64,000 nt of DNA. Source: Juglans regia. Its lineage: Eukaryota > Streptophyta > Magnoliopsida > Fagales > Juglandaceae. The stretch covers positions 33,490,838 to 33,554,837 of the forward strand of contig NC_049901.1 in the NCBI RefSeq assembly GCF_001411555.2, read 5' to 3'. The translations under genes and the position numbers were made by a program. The notes beneath the pieces were generated by a model. It searched no databases. It saw only the letters and a list, made by a program, of their open reading frames with translations, and was not told where the DNA came from. Of the stretch, positions 35,187-45,568 are shown piece after piece (position 1 is the first letter of the stretch; every line of letters begins with the position of its first letter).

Positions 35187-37101
35187 ATGACTCATCTTTT
35201 GACTACTAGGAAAAGGGGGAGGGAAGGAACAATAGAGGACACGTCTCGAAACAGAGCTCGAACAGTGATGCCTGAATGAGAAGTCATGATTAACCACTTT
35301 CATGAAACTGTAGAGGAGTCGGGAGGTCGACATGGGAAAAAATTAAATTCTGGGTGGGTTGGTTAGGGGAAAAGCTAAAGGGAGGTGTTGGGTTGCAAGC
35401 TGCAGATGAGGCAATTTTATCGGCTTTCCATTTGCCGATTAATTGGTTCAATGAAAAATGCCGAAACTGGTAAGATGGATGCCTCCTGTGGCAGGTTGTT
35501 TTAAACTCAATGTTGATGGAAGCTCTCTTAGAAATCTGGGTATGATGGGGGCAGGGGGAGTCATTTGAAATTATTCGAGCCAACTGCAGGTGGCCTTTGT
35601 AGTACATCTAGGGATAGGAAGTAATAATAAGGGTGAACTGATGGCTCTTCTTCATGGGTTGCGTCTTACTTATTCTCTGGGTATTTATCACATTGACATA
35701 GAAATGGATTCTTTATTGGTTGTAAATTGACTGAGAAATAAAAGATGTACAATTTGATATTTGGAAGATTTTTGGGAAGAGATACAAATGTTGTTGGGGA
35801 ACTTGGATGTGGAAGTCAAGCATATTTATCGTGAAGGAAATTCGCCGGCAGATTATCTTGCTATACTGGGGGCAGAGCGGTGCACGTCTACCTGGAATAA
35901 TGTTGATGATTGTCCAAGATTTCTTAAAGGGTCTTTGAGACTGGAAAAATTAGGTTTTCCCAATGTTCGTCTTTAATAATTTTGCTTGTATGGGCCTTGT
36001 TATGTGGTTTTGGCTTATTGGTTTATTTTGATTTGATATTTGGGCTGTTTTCTTATTGATTATTTGTAAATCCTAAATGTTTGGATTGTTGCACGATTTT
36101 CCTCCACCACAAATGAGAGTTTTTAATAAAATTAGGAGGGGTTCACTCATAGACATGTGACCTTCATCCTTCATAAAAAAAAAACCACTTTCACAAACTC
36201 ATATGGGAGCGAAAAAGCATTCGAGACATGTTAGTTATGAGAGGTTGGATGTGTATCTGCACATTGAATGGTTCGAGAGTTTTATATGCAGATGTGCTCC
36301 ATGCCTAAGGATTCATCCTCTCACACCGTGACAGTACGCGGAGTTTAGTTTGAGGTCTCGATGGATGTCATCTCTGCGCTTTTAGGGATCGATCGCGTAG
36401 CTGAGATATCAATTGAAGGAGATGCTCAGCCTATGGATGGATCCCAAGTAGATGCAGATGTAGGCACTTCTGCATAATCTACTGGCCCAGTTGACCAGTT
36501 GGAGGTTGGGGATACTGATGAGGAGGATGCCGATCGAGATGAGGATTTCTACATCCTCACTGAGACTGACCGAGACCGAATCGATAAGAAGAACTCTTTC
36601 AACCAGGTACAACTCCTTCATTTTTTCTGCATGTTGCATCTTATTGTTGCAATAAATGTAGATCCTATGGGACATAAGACCACATTTAGCAGGAAACACA
36701 CACATTTCCTTATACAAGTGGCACGTAGAGACCCCATTGACTTGCCACTTCGTTTTTTTGAGAGGATCCGTTATGAGGCGAGCGTTATCTCCATGGACAA
36801 CCTCCCATATGGAGTCCTCATTACCAAGTTATTACTAGCCTGGAGTGTGCAACCCATGGTGGAGGAGTGGAGGACAGACCAGATGAGCCCCATCGACATT
36901 ACCACACACTGTCGGAACATTGGACAGGGGAAGGGGCATGCTCAACATCAGCCTGGCCCTGTACCAGATCTTGTTCCTCCGATCCAGTCCAAGCACAGTG
37001 TTGGGAGTTATAATCAGCCGCCAAGGGGTACATCTATGGGAGATGCGTGGCTTGCTTGGGTTGATGAGATGGTCTCAAAAATTACTGTGCACATCGACTG
37101 A
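35187..37101 (+). pseudogene. CACTA-2 third gene, split by LINE-4
   Basis: ATG 35187 starts MTHLLTTRKRGREG, matching the N-terminus of the CACTA-3 gene at 62243. A TGA lies at 35277. The sequence is interrupted at 35302 by LINE-4 and resumes at 36183. The second part (36499-37101) reads openly for 200 codons and keeps the NQVQLLHFFCMLHLIVAINVD, DPIDLPLRFFERIRYEA and PYGVLITKLLLAW segments, plus a truncated C-terminus (WLAWVDEMVSKITVHID). It is dead but clearly the same gene on the same strand. Confidence 0.85.
35303..36182 (+). mobile_element. LINE-4: 5'-truncated LINE of the LINE-1 family
   Basis: Flanked by AACCACTTTCA at 35292-35302 and 36183-36193. Contains an RNase H domain in broken frames (KLNVDGSSLRNLG near 35510; HIYREGNSPADYLAILGAE near 35830) and a 3'UTR with AATAAAATTAGGAGGGGTTCACTC and an A-run ending at 36182. 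The tail matches LINE-1 (13441-13530). It inserted into the third gene of CACTA-2, so it is younger than that element. Confidence 0.88.
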
Positions 37102-37354
37102 AAGATTGTGTCAGTAGAATAGAGTTTTGGGGATTTTGTCGCTGATGTTCTCCATCGGATAGATATCCCATACATAAAGGTCAACGCATTGACTGATGAT
37201 TTTAATAAATATATAACCAACACGTTTTGAGTATTTTGTACTTTATTTTTATCATATGTAATGCACAATATTATTATTTAATATATCTACTATTTTTGAA
37301 TTTCAATTCTCAATCTTTTTTAATTTGAAATATGCAACTTTAATATTAAATCAA

Positions 37355-37538
37355 TTAACGTTCGCATGTGAGAATCAATAACATTCGGACATTGGCGCCA
37401 AAAGTTTTTACATTCGCACTTAAATAGACCCCACGTTCGAATGTCCAGGGAAGGTTCTAATGTGAATATATATATACGTTCAAACGTAATGTAATTTCTC
37501 AGCTACCTACAGCGACGGTTTCCATAAACCGTCATAGA
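37355..37538. repeat. CACTA-2 3' subterminal array, truncated
   Basis: ACGTTCGCATGTG, ACATTCGGACATT, ACGTTCGAATGTC and ACGTTCAAACGTA words, followed by the hairpin-forming GACGGTTTCCATAAACCGTC. These correspond to 63730-63960 of CACTA-3. The remaining terminal bases and terminal repeat are missing. Confidence 0.75.
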
Positions 37539-37662
37539 CTATACTTATAAAATGGTGTATTGAGCATCATTTGTATAAAATGGTGTAGGGAGCTCAATAT
37601 CATTCATTTCGAATTTTTTGTGTTTTACAAATGATGCTCAATACACCATTTTATAAGTATAG
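37539..37662. repeat. Perfect 36-bp inverted repeat at the CACTA-2/copia junction
   Basis: 37539-37574 (CTATACTTATAAAATGGTGT...) is the exact reverse complement of 37627-37662. The right arm belongs to the copia LTR, since it is homologous to the LTR at 50.4 kb. The left arm is an inverted extra piece placed exactly where CACTA-2 stops. Confidence 0.85.
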
Positions 37663-37765
37663 GAGGATAAGGAATATGAAAACGTGATACATGAATTAAT
37701 AAAGATACATTCAAGAATTCTAAGAGGTTGAATCTAAATGGTCATTTACCTAATTCATGTATACA
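37589..37765 (-). repeat. copia 3' LTR, partial
   Basis: Similar to 50391-50559 (AGGATAAGGAATATGAAA, ACATGAATTAATAA, CATGTATACATTT). Ends at a CA (37764-37765) that is TG on the coding strand, preceded on that strand by a purine-rich AAGGAGAAG stretch (37774-37782). Its other end is cut at the inverted-repeat junction. Confidence 0.7.
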
Positions 37766-38256
37766 TTTATAAAACTTCTCCTTGGATAATCATGCAATTC
37801 TTGTGTACCTTAAAATATTTTAGGATTCTCTCGTTAATACCTTGCAAAGAAAAATTCAGTGGGGAAAACCCTTAGCGAAAGAAAAATAGTAAATTTGTAT
37901 AATCTTTTTCTCCTATTGAAAAGTATGTAGAATTTCAGTTGTTTATAATGAACGATCCTTAAGCTGACGCATTCCAATGTTGTGTACTAACTTCTTAAAT
38001 GTTACATTTGGTAATGCTTTAATGAATAGATTTGCCAAATTATCATTTACTCGTATTTACTTGATATCAATATCACCCCTTTTGTGGAGCTCATGTATAT
38101 AAAAGAATTTTGGCGAAATATGCTTGGTTCTATCACCTTTGATATAGCCTCCCTTCAATTTTGTGATACAAGCAGCATTATCTTCAAATAATGTGGTCGG
38201 ACTATCTTTGATTTTGGATAAACCACAGTTTTTTCGAATGTGTTGAATTATTGATC

Positions 38257-39218
38257 TTAACCAAATGTATTTTCAACTTGCTTTATGAATTGTAGTAATC
38301 TATGAGTGGTTGGAAGAAGTAACAAGTAATATTTGCTTGATAGATTTCCATGAAGTAGCAGTATTGTAACAAGTGAATATGTATCCTGTTTTGATCTTCC
38401 TTTATGTAGATTGAAAAAGTAACCCGAGTCTGCATAACCCATTAATTGATGAGGATTCAACCATTGTGAGTAAAATAATCTCATGTCAACTATTCTATGA
38501 AAGTAACGTAGAATATATTTGACACCATTCCAAGACCTTTGAGTTCATACAAAAATTGTATCTTGCTACTAAGTTGATTGAAAAGACAATATCTAGTCGT
38601 ATGCAATTTGCAAGATACATCAAAGTACCAATTGCACTAAGATACGGTATTTTAGGAACATGAATTTGTTCACCATCTTCTTAAGGGTGAAATGATCATT
38701 TTTCACATAAAGTGACTAGACTATCATTGTAGTACTTAAGTAATGAGCTTTGTCCATGTAAAAGTATTGGAGGACTTTTTTCATATATGTTGACTGACAG
38801 ACAAGAATTATTTGAAAAGTACTCAATTTGCAGACTAAGACAAAATCTGATTTTTCTAAGGTCTTTCATTTCAAACTCATTGTTTTTAATAAATTGCAAT
38901 TTCTTTGAGATCTTCTAGTGTCCCAACAAGATATAAATTACCTACATATACTACGATAATAGCAAATTCAGAATCTGACTTTTTAATGAAAATACATGGA
39001 CAAATTGGATTATTTTCAAATCCTTCTTTTATTAGATCAACAATAGCAGGTCCAGAATCTGACTTTATAATTAAAACACACGGATAAATTAGATTATTTT
39101 CAAATTCTTCTTTTATTAGATACTCACTAAGACGATTGTACTGCATGCGTCCAGATTGCTTTAACTCAGATAAAAATCTTTGAAACTAGATAAAATAAAT
39201 ACTTTGGGATCCTGAATT
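38257..39218 (-). pseudogene. copia reverse transcriptase / RNase H remnant
   Basis: On the minus strand, right to left: LKQSGRMQYNRLSEYLIKE (near 39160), CIFIKKSDSEFAIIVVYVGN, where copia elements have the YVDD catalytic motif (so both acidic residues are altered here), FEMKDLRKIRFCLSLQIEYF (near 38880), and the RNase H start LMGYADSGYFF...KGRSKQDTYS (near 38430). An 84-base direct duplication (38971-39038 versus 39055-39121) repeats the KEGFENNPICPCIFIKKSDS part in frame. Confidence 0.85.
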
Positions 39219-39223
39219 ACATG

Positions 39224-39776
39224 TATGAGGGGAACTTTCCCCTTGGGAAAGGCCCATAGGACCTCGGCCCAGAAGCCCAGCCCAATGAGGATCTAACCTG
39301 AATAAGGAGCAAATTGTCAACCAGGGAGAGGCGCCATCTGGTCGACAAGACAGCTCAACCTGACGCATCGGCGGCCTCCCTCGAGAACAGGGTATGCACA
39401 GGGTACATGAGAAATGCGGAGGACCCTTGATTCATCAGCATCAGAACATCAACAGCTCCCATAAACCAAGTTGAGGCTCAAGAAACTACCCCATATTAAT
39501 GACGGTGTAAATCAAGTCACACTCACAATTATGAAACCGGCATGGAGCCTCACCTCATTTAAAGATCCTGAAAAAAAGAACAGTGCAAGGACTCCAGGTA
39601 CGAGGAATCTCTCTTTAACTTTTAAGATTTCTTACTTATTCACTACACTCTAAGAAACTTTATTAACTTTGGCATCGGAGGCTCCCCCAACCCCAATAGG
39701 CCCCCCTTCCAAAGCCGTTGTGAAGACCTGAGTTGTTGGAGCCTGGCCCAAGGGTGTGCGAAACACGACATCAATA
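39224..39776 (+). repeat. Left LTR (553 bp)
   Basis: Starts TATGAGGGGAACTTTCCCC and ends AACACGACATCAATA; the usual TG..CA ends have become TA..TA by transitions. Compared with the right LTR it lacks two internal segments, one of them containing the TATAAATAG box. Confidence 0.85.
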
Positions 39777-40150
39777 CCTGATCAAAATTAGGGGCGACTA
39801 ATGTACAAGATCAAAAGGAAAAGCAATGTTCGGCTCCCCACCCGATGAAAATTAAGCCAAGCCCACACACCGCACAAATGATAAAAGCGAGCGATAAAAA
39901 CATCATCTCCCGGCGAAGAAACACAGTGTAAGGAAGCCACCGGTGTGCAAGGCCGCCGACCGCGACCAGACGCCGGTGGGGTAGGACATCGAGAAATAGC
40001 AGAAAAAGAAAGGTGGGAAGTGCGAGAAGAAATACAGCAAGGGAAACGTGGAAACAGCGCAACGAGGAAAATATAGAGACTGTGCAGTGCAGAAAACATA
40101 GAAACAATGTTGTGGAGAAAGCTAGTAACAATTAGGGGAAATAGACAGTC
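39777..40150. other. Internal region of the LTR element, left part
   Basis: No recognised primer-binding site directly after the left LTR and no convincing coding signal. A 122-codon frame on the minus strand is hydrophobic and cysteine/serine-rich without a known domain, and I regard it as chance. Confidence 0.4.
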
Positions 40151-40159
40151 GGACACACA

Positions 40160-42870
40160 AAAAATTCATTTTATTAACCGTATCATAATACAAAAGGCCA
40201 ACTACATCATGAAGTTGGATTACAAGGAAAAAGTTACATCATAAAGCCGCATGAAACCTCTGAACTACAAAGAATGACTCGCACCGAGAAACCCATACAT
40301 TCTAAGGAACCGCCTATAGTACCATCTACTCCATGTATACACGTATGGGGGAGAAGTCCTTGGAAGGATCCAGGACCGCAAGCCCTACCAAGACCAGCTC
40401 AGCGGCCGAGAACAACGATCGCAGAACCGCATCGCGACTACAAAGTCTAACGGAGTCAACATTACGGGTGCAACGAGGGTTGAAGATCACCACCGTTACT
40501 ACGTGTCAATAATGCCCGAGGAAAGTCAATAGGGATATCACGAGGTAATTAATCGAGTTGTATGGTAAGCGCATAGTCCAGAACCCAGCAGTAGAGGATT
40601 AGCAGGAAACTTGAGTGGAAATTCTGCCCTTATAAATCTGACTTGATCCTAGCAAAACCACCTCCAAACCTCCGAGTTAACCAGCCAACTATGGAAGATG
40701 GCGGCCGGGCCGTAGTGTGATAAGCAAAAGGGCGAGAACGAGAACAGGAGGTCTGGGATTCCAACGATAAGGAATACGCAAGAAGATTCACTCGGTGTGT
40801 TCGCCTTCATGAGGCAGGTTCATTTCCAGCGGGGCCATCACCAAGGCCGCTGGGGATCAGACCCACTTCGAGCATGTCGCGTCATCGCAAGGACACTTCA
40901 TGTTGGGAGAAGTCACACATGCTAACGGTCCGGAGGTCGCATGGGGGTTCTAGAGGAGGAAGGACTTCATCTGCTCCATGCCCTCCTCATAGCCAAACTT
41001 CCACGCGTCATCTCGTACTCCCCGGACGTAAGACAACTCATTGCGCAGGCCGCAAATGATCGCTTCTAGGCTAACGAGTGTTAGCTAGTTCATAGTCGGG
41101 GCGGTCTCTGCGTCCAACCTTTGCTGCTTCTCATCCTTCAGGTTCTGCTCTTTGTTGCTAGCGACTAATTGGCCTCTTTGAGCTTAGATTCGAGCCACCT
41201 GATCTACTGATCATCAGTGTCCCATTGCCGACGAAGCTCCAGAACATCGACCTACAATCACTCCAACTCCAACTGGCATTGGTCTAGGGACGGTTGCAGC
41301 ATGTCCCTAGCCTTGCAAGCTACTAAGGCCTGAATGCCCAGTTGACCAACCACCCCTTTGGATCGGATCAGGTTGGCTAGGGCTCCCTCAGTCACCTCTC
41401 TCTGTTCCCACTCAAAAGCCACATGTTCCATGGTAGTCTACACCAGGGAGTGAAGGTCGCGGTTCTCTCTCACTAGGCCGTCCACAAGGAAGGTGGCCAG
41501 GTGCCTCGATCCCTACAGTGAAAGGAGAGTTAAAAGGGAAAAAGGGAAAAAGGGAAAAAGAAAAGAAACACACGAACGAAACAGCGGTCGAGCAAAGTTT
41601 ACCCCGGTAAGTAACACCCTAGCTTTCCCCTCTGCTCTGCGGACGCGTTCAGTGAGGCCACACGGCTCGATCGTCTGAAGACTCTCGAGGGCCTTCTTGG
41701 CAACCTCTGTACTGTATCAGCAACACCTACAACTTCCTCAACAAAAGGTCACCTACTGTCCCCGCCGTACCATCGGGACAAGTCGCTTCGGCCGCAAAAG
41801 TTGCGTCAACAAAGACCCTCTGGGCCGAAGGCGCTGAGTAATGAGGGATGGCAGATAGTATTAGCACTTTGGATACTCTCGGGGGCGTAGGGAGATGAAG
41901 CATGCACGCGGATGGGCCCCTAGTAGGAATGACGACAGTAGCGCGATCTGAATCATAGATGGGGGAGAGCGGTTGTGCGGTCTTTTTCCCTTCCCCGCAA
42001 CTGGAGGGCTAGCAGGACGACGTGAATTGGGCTCGGCAGCCCACTCCATGGGAATCCCAGTGTCAGAGCGTTGGCCGACAAGGGGTGCTAACTATCGACG
42101 AAGGCTATCATCCAATAACAAGGCCTTCGAATACACTTCCCTAGAATGAGCCGCTAACTAGGACCTACCAATCGCCAATCTCGCTTCCTCATGGGGATTT
42201 GGGTCGAGGCGGCAGATTGAAGCGGCGAAAACAATGCCCCAGTTGGCACGAACGAAGAATAGCCACCTAACGGCCTGCCCGGTTGGATATTACCAGCTAT
42301 TGACTAGCAGGAAGAACTCACGGCCGTATCCATTCACCACCTTGTGTGGCCCTTCTATCCAGACTAGCTCTTGGATGGGTTGAAAGATGTAGATGCGCCG
42401 ACCCTTCCGCACCAAATTATGGGTGATGAAGAATTCATGAGAGGTCAAGTCAGAATCAGACCCGACCTCCTCTTGGGCACGACGCCAGATGATGCAACAT
42501 GAGACCAAATTCCTCCATGTGACTAGAAGAAGTTATGCGGGCGCTAGAGCAAAGAAATCCAGTACTTCATGCACCCGTCGAGCAACGGGCAACCTTAGGC
42601 CGCAAGCGAACATTGCAGGGTACGCCACGACTCTGGTACCGTAACCTTCCTCATCCACCACTCTGCTGGTGGGAGAGGGCACTTCCAGCTCCAGCTTTGA
42701 GGGAATCTCGTAGGTTGCTTTCAGGTCCTCTAATTCCTTGGAGGTAACTATCGACCACCAGAAAAATCCCGCAAAATCCTCCATAAGGGGTCGTCCCGAG
42801 CAGCAGTGGTTGGAATTGCACTAGAGGCCGCCGAGCGGGAATTGGGGCGCGAGGACTTCTTTGGGCCCAT
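40160..42870 (-). pseudogene. Antisense gene: 'putative gypsy type transposon' (PF04195-like) protein, decayed
   Basis: Read on the minus strand: a TATA-like CTATATATATAAGG (about 42990-43003), ATG near 42869 (MGPKKSSRPNSR), a frameshift near 42740, then LEDLKATYEIPSKLELEVP, YPAMFACGLRLPVARRVHEV, and after a TAA at 42533-42535, TWRNLVSCCIIWRRAQEEVG and VRKGRRIYIFQP. This succession is typical of the PF04195 domain. Further left are heptad-rich fragments and EAIICGLRNELSYVRGVRD (near 41030). AATAAAATG on the minus strand (40163-40171) could be its poly(A) signal. Confidence 0.65.
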
Positions 42871-43449
42871 AACAACCTAGAGAGACTCATGAAAAGAAAA
42901 TTTTGGAAGAATGACAAGGAAATGAAATCGCAGAATACCAAAACAAAGTCGAAATTACGTGGGGTCACTCAACTGAAGGAGAGTCCTTATATATATAGAC
43001 CAAGGGGAGGATTCCCCTTATCGAAGCATCATAACTACGCGCGTCTCACACGTCTCCCACTCAAGTACAAGTATCCCTAGATTAACACAACTGCTGTAAA
43101 GCGTATCCCTCGGGATAAGGTGTAAATGATGACTACAAAAGATATGGATGTGGCAGAGAAGCTAGAGGGACGCCATTAAATGTGGAAACGTGGCTAACAT
43201 TGCGAAGCCACATGGGCGGAATACAAACGGTCACTCAGCATGCGGCCAGGTAGGTCGGGAACTTAATCGGGTTTAAAACAAAGGAGATAGAAGAAATTCC
43301 ATCCAAACCTGTTCGAGAAGAATTGGCGGGGATCCTGATTGCTTTAACCCATGCATCCAGATTGTACCACATGCATCCAGATTGCTTTAACCCAGATAAA
43401 AATATTTGAAACTAGATAAAATAAATACTTTGGGATCTTGAATTACATG

Positions 43450-44096
43450 TGTGAGGGGAACTTTCCCCTTGGGAAAGGCCCAAAGGACCTTGGCCCAGAA
43501 ACCTAGCCCAATAAGGATCTAACTTGAATAAGGAGCAAATCGTCAACCAAGGAGAAGCGCTGTCTGGTCAACAAGATAGCTCAACCTGACGCATCGACGA
43601 CCTCCCTTGAGAACAGGGTATCCACAGGGTACATGAGAAATGCGGAGGACCCTCGATTCATCAGCATCAAAGCATCAATGGCTCCCATAAACCAGGATGA
43701 GCCTTGAGAAACTACCCCATGTTAATGACAATGTAAATCAAGTCACACTCACAATTATGAAACTGACACGGAGCCCTGCCGCATTTAAGATTCAGACAAA
43801 AAGAACAGTGCGAGGACTCCAGGTCTCATAGCGACAGGCTTGATCTGTTCACCGAACTTCTAGTATAAATAGCCAATCCCAGGTACGAGGAAGCTCTCTC
43901 TGACTTTTAAGTTTTCTTACTTATATACTACACTCCAAGAACATTTATTGACATTGGCATCGGAGGCTCCCTCGACCCCTAGGCCGCCCTTCTAAAGCCG
44001 CATACCTTCCTATTTTTGCAGGGCCCGTTGTGAAGACTTGAGTTGTTGGCGCCTGGCCCAAGGGTGTGCCAAACACGACATCAACAACATGCTTCA
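43450..44096 (+). repeat. Right LTR (647 bp) with target duplications on both sides
   Basis: Starts TGTGAGGGGAAC and ends CGACATCAACA with intact TG..CA. ACATG flanks it on the left (43445-43449) and on the right (44097-44101). The 75-100 bases left of it are copia coding sequence, the same as that left of the left LTR. Confidence 0.88.
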
Positions 44097-44101
44097 AGCA
44101 T

Positions 44102-45568
44102 TTTAAATCCTTCATGGATTTTCATATATATATATATATATATATCATTATTCAACGATCTATATATATATATATATTATTTAACAACATCCATTAAATG
44201 CATATCCAAATTTTTTGTGACTACTAAGCTAATTAGAAATCTAAATCTAATTGTATATACTATATGGGAATATGTTTCTTCATAATCAATACAAATTTTT
44301 TGCGAGAAATCATGTTCAACAAGTTGTCCTTTGTATCTCACAGTTTTATTTTTCTCGTTACTTTTATGTACAAATACTCATTTATATCTAGCATGCATCA
44401 TAGATTGAGGTGTTTGGATTGCAAGTCTAAATACTTCACTCTTTCCTAGTGATATCAATTATGCTTGAATTTTTTCTTTCAATTTTGCCTAATCATTTCT
44501 ACATCGACGTTCTTTGATGGTTTGTGGTTCAGTTTTATCATCACTTCAAGTGATATCTAAAGCAACTTTAAATGAAAATATATTGTTGACAACAATTTTA
44601 TTTTTATTGAATATTCTCTCGAAGTTACATAGTATCTATATCTCGTTATTTTTAGGTATATTTTCCTATTCAGGAGATTTTGTTTTAAAGGATTCTATTT
44701 TGGGGAACTTTGTACAAAATGTTTGGATGCATCTATAGCTCTTGTTATTTGTTTTGGGGGTCTTTTTTATTTGTTCTTTTCTCTTTTGGGGAGTTATCCT
44801 TAGCACTAATAGGCCTTTTACAATTCTGACATGTCATAGAATTATTTGGTATTGTATTAATTGATTTTCCTATAGGGACATTGATCTTTACTGGAGTAAT
44901 AACAGTCGAAATGTGAGACTTCATTATTTTCTTGTTGTCAGTAAAAACATCCGGTAATTGATCTGTATTAACTTGCAAATGAATGATCCTTTAAACTTTT
45001 AATTCACATTGATTTGCATGAAGATCAAGATAAGATAACGTCAAAGTGTTCTATGTTATTTATTTTTGGGCTTCAGGCAACTTTTCTTCCCCTAATGGTG
45101 GGAAGACTGTTTTATTAAAATGAAAATATTCCAAATGTGCTTTAAAAATATTCCCAGTTAAAAGCTCGAGGTATCTAATGATGGATGGAGAGTCAAAACC
45201 AAAATAAATTTCAACTCTATATTAAGGACCGATCTTAGTGCATTGGAAATGTGCAATTGGAACATTCACAGCACAAAAAAAAAGTACGGAGATGAAAACT
45301 ACTTGGTGGCTGGTCAAATGCAAGTTGTAATGGGAAATATTTCTTATAAGCAATTGGTCTTATTCGAACTAATGATGCAACAAGAAAAATTGCACGTCCC
45401 CAAGCAGACACAAGTAGTTTTATTTTCGAAAGTAATAATCAATGAATTAATTGTTGTTGTTTTATAAATGACTAGGGTAAACCATTTTGAGTACGTGTAT
45501 GGGCAACATGATGTTCAACATAAGTTCCAATTGACATGCAATAATCATCAAAAGTTTTGGATGTAGAT
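44102..45568 (-). pseudogene. copia integrase C-terminal / linker region (copy A, left part)
   Basis: Minus-strand fragments include an MKIHEGFKMLEA RT entry directly at the insertion site, the KINVPIGKSINTIPNNS and KRPISAKDNSPK linker (44745-44978), and GFDSPSIIRYLELLTGNIFKAHL (near 45190) followed by the integrase end (THTRTQNGLPESFIKR-like, near 45480). Frames are broken throughout. The same coding block recurs as copy B at 47855-48420. Confidence 0.72.

Larger units (their letters stand above)
24804..37538 (-). mobile_element. CACTA-2: large decayed CACTA element lacking its 3' terminus
   Basis: Starts CACTACAACACAATTTGT at 24804 with the same subterminal GTGACGGTTT-type hairpin words as CACTA-3, here decayed (GGTGATGGTTTGAAAC). 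It carries, in the same order as CACTA-3, a TNPA-like pseudogene, a TNPD-like pseudogene (both minus), a hairpin, a CT tract, palindrome arrays, AT-rich tandem repeats and the third gene (plus). The homologous 3' subterminal sequence stops at about 37538 (ACGGTTTCCATAAACCGTC), where it meets copia LTR sequence. No terminal repeat follows. About 12.7 kb including LINE-4. Confidence 0.88.
39224..44096 (+). mobile_element. Non-autonomous LTR retrotransposon inserted in copia, carrying an antisense gene
   Basis: Two LTRs (39224-39776 and 43450-44096) enclose about 3.7 kb without gag, RT or integrase that I can recognise. ACATG at 39219-39223 and at 44097-44101 is the 5-bp target duplication in the copia coding sequence. 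The LTR promoter-like TATAAATAG (about 43863) points right, while the only gene-like segment inside runs left. Plant Tat-lineage gypsy elements are known to carry antisense extra ORFs between pol and the 3' LTR, so a Tat-derived deletion product is my best guess. Confidence 0.72.

Noticed and set aside
39788..40156. 122-codon minus-strand frame in the LTR element
   Set aside because: Low-complexity hydrophobic and cysteine/serine-rich translation with no family resemblance and an overlapping alternative frame of similar length; not enough to call a gene.
41493..41678. 61-codon plus-strand frame rich in lysine and arginine
   Set aside because: Comes from a simple AAAAGGGAAAAAGGG repeat opposite the antisense gene; no domain.
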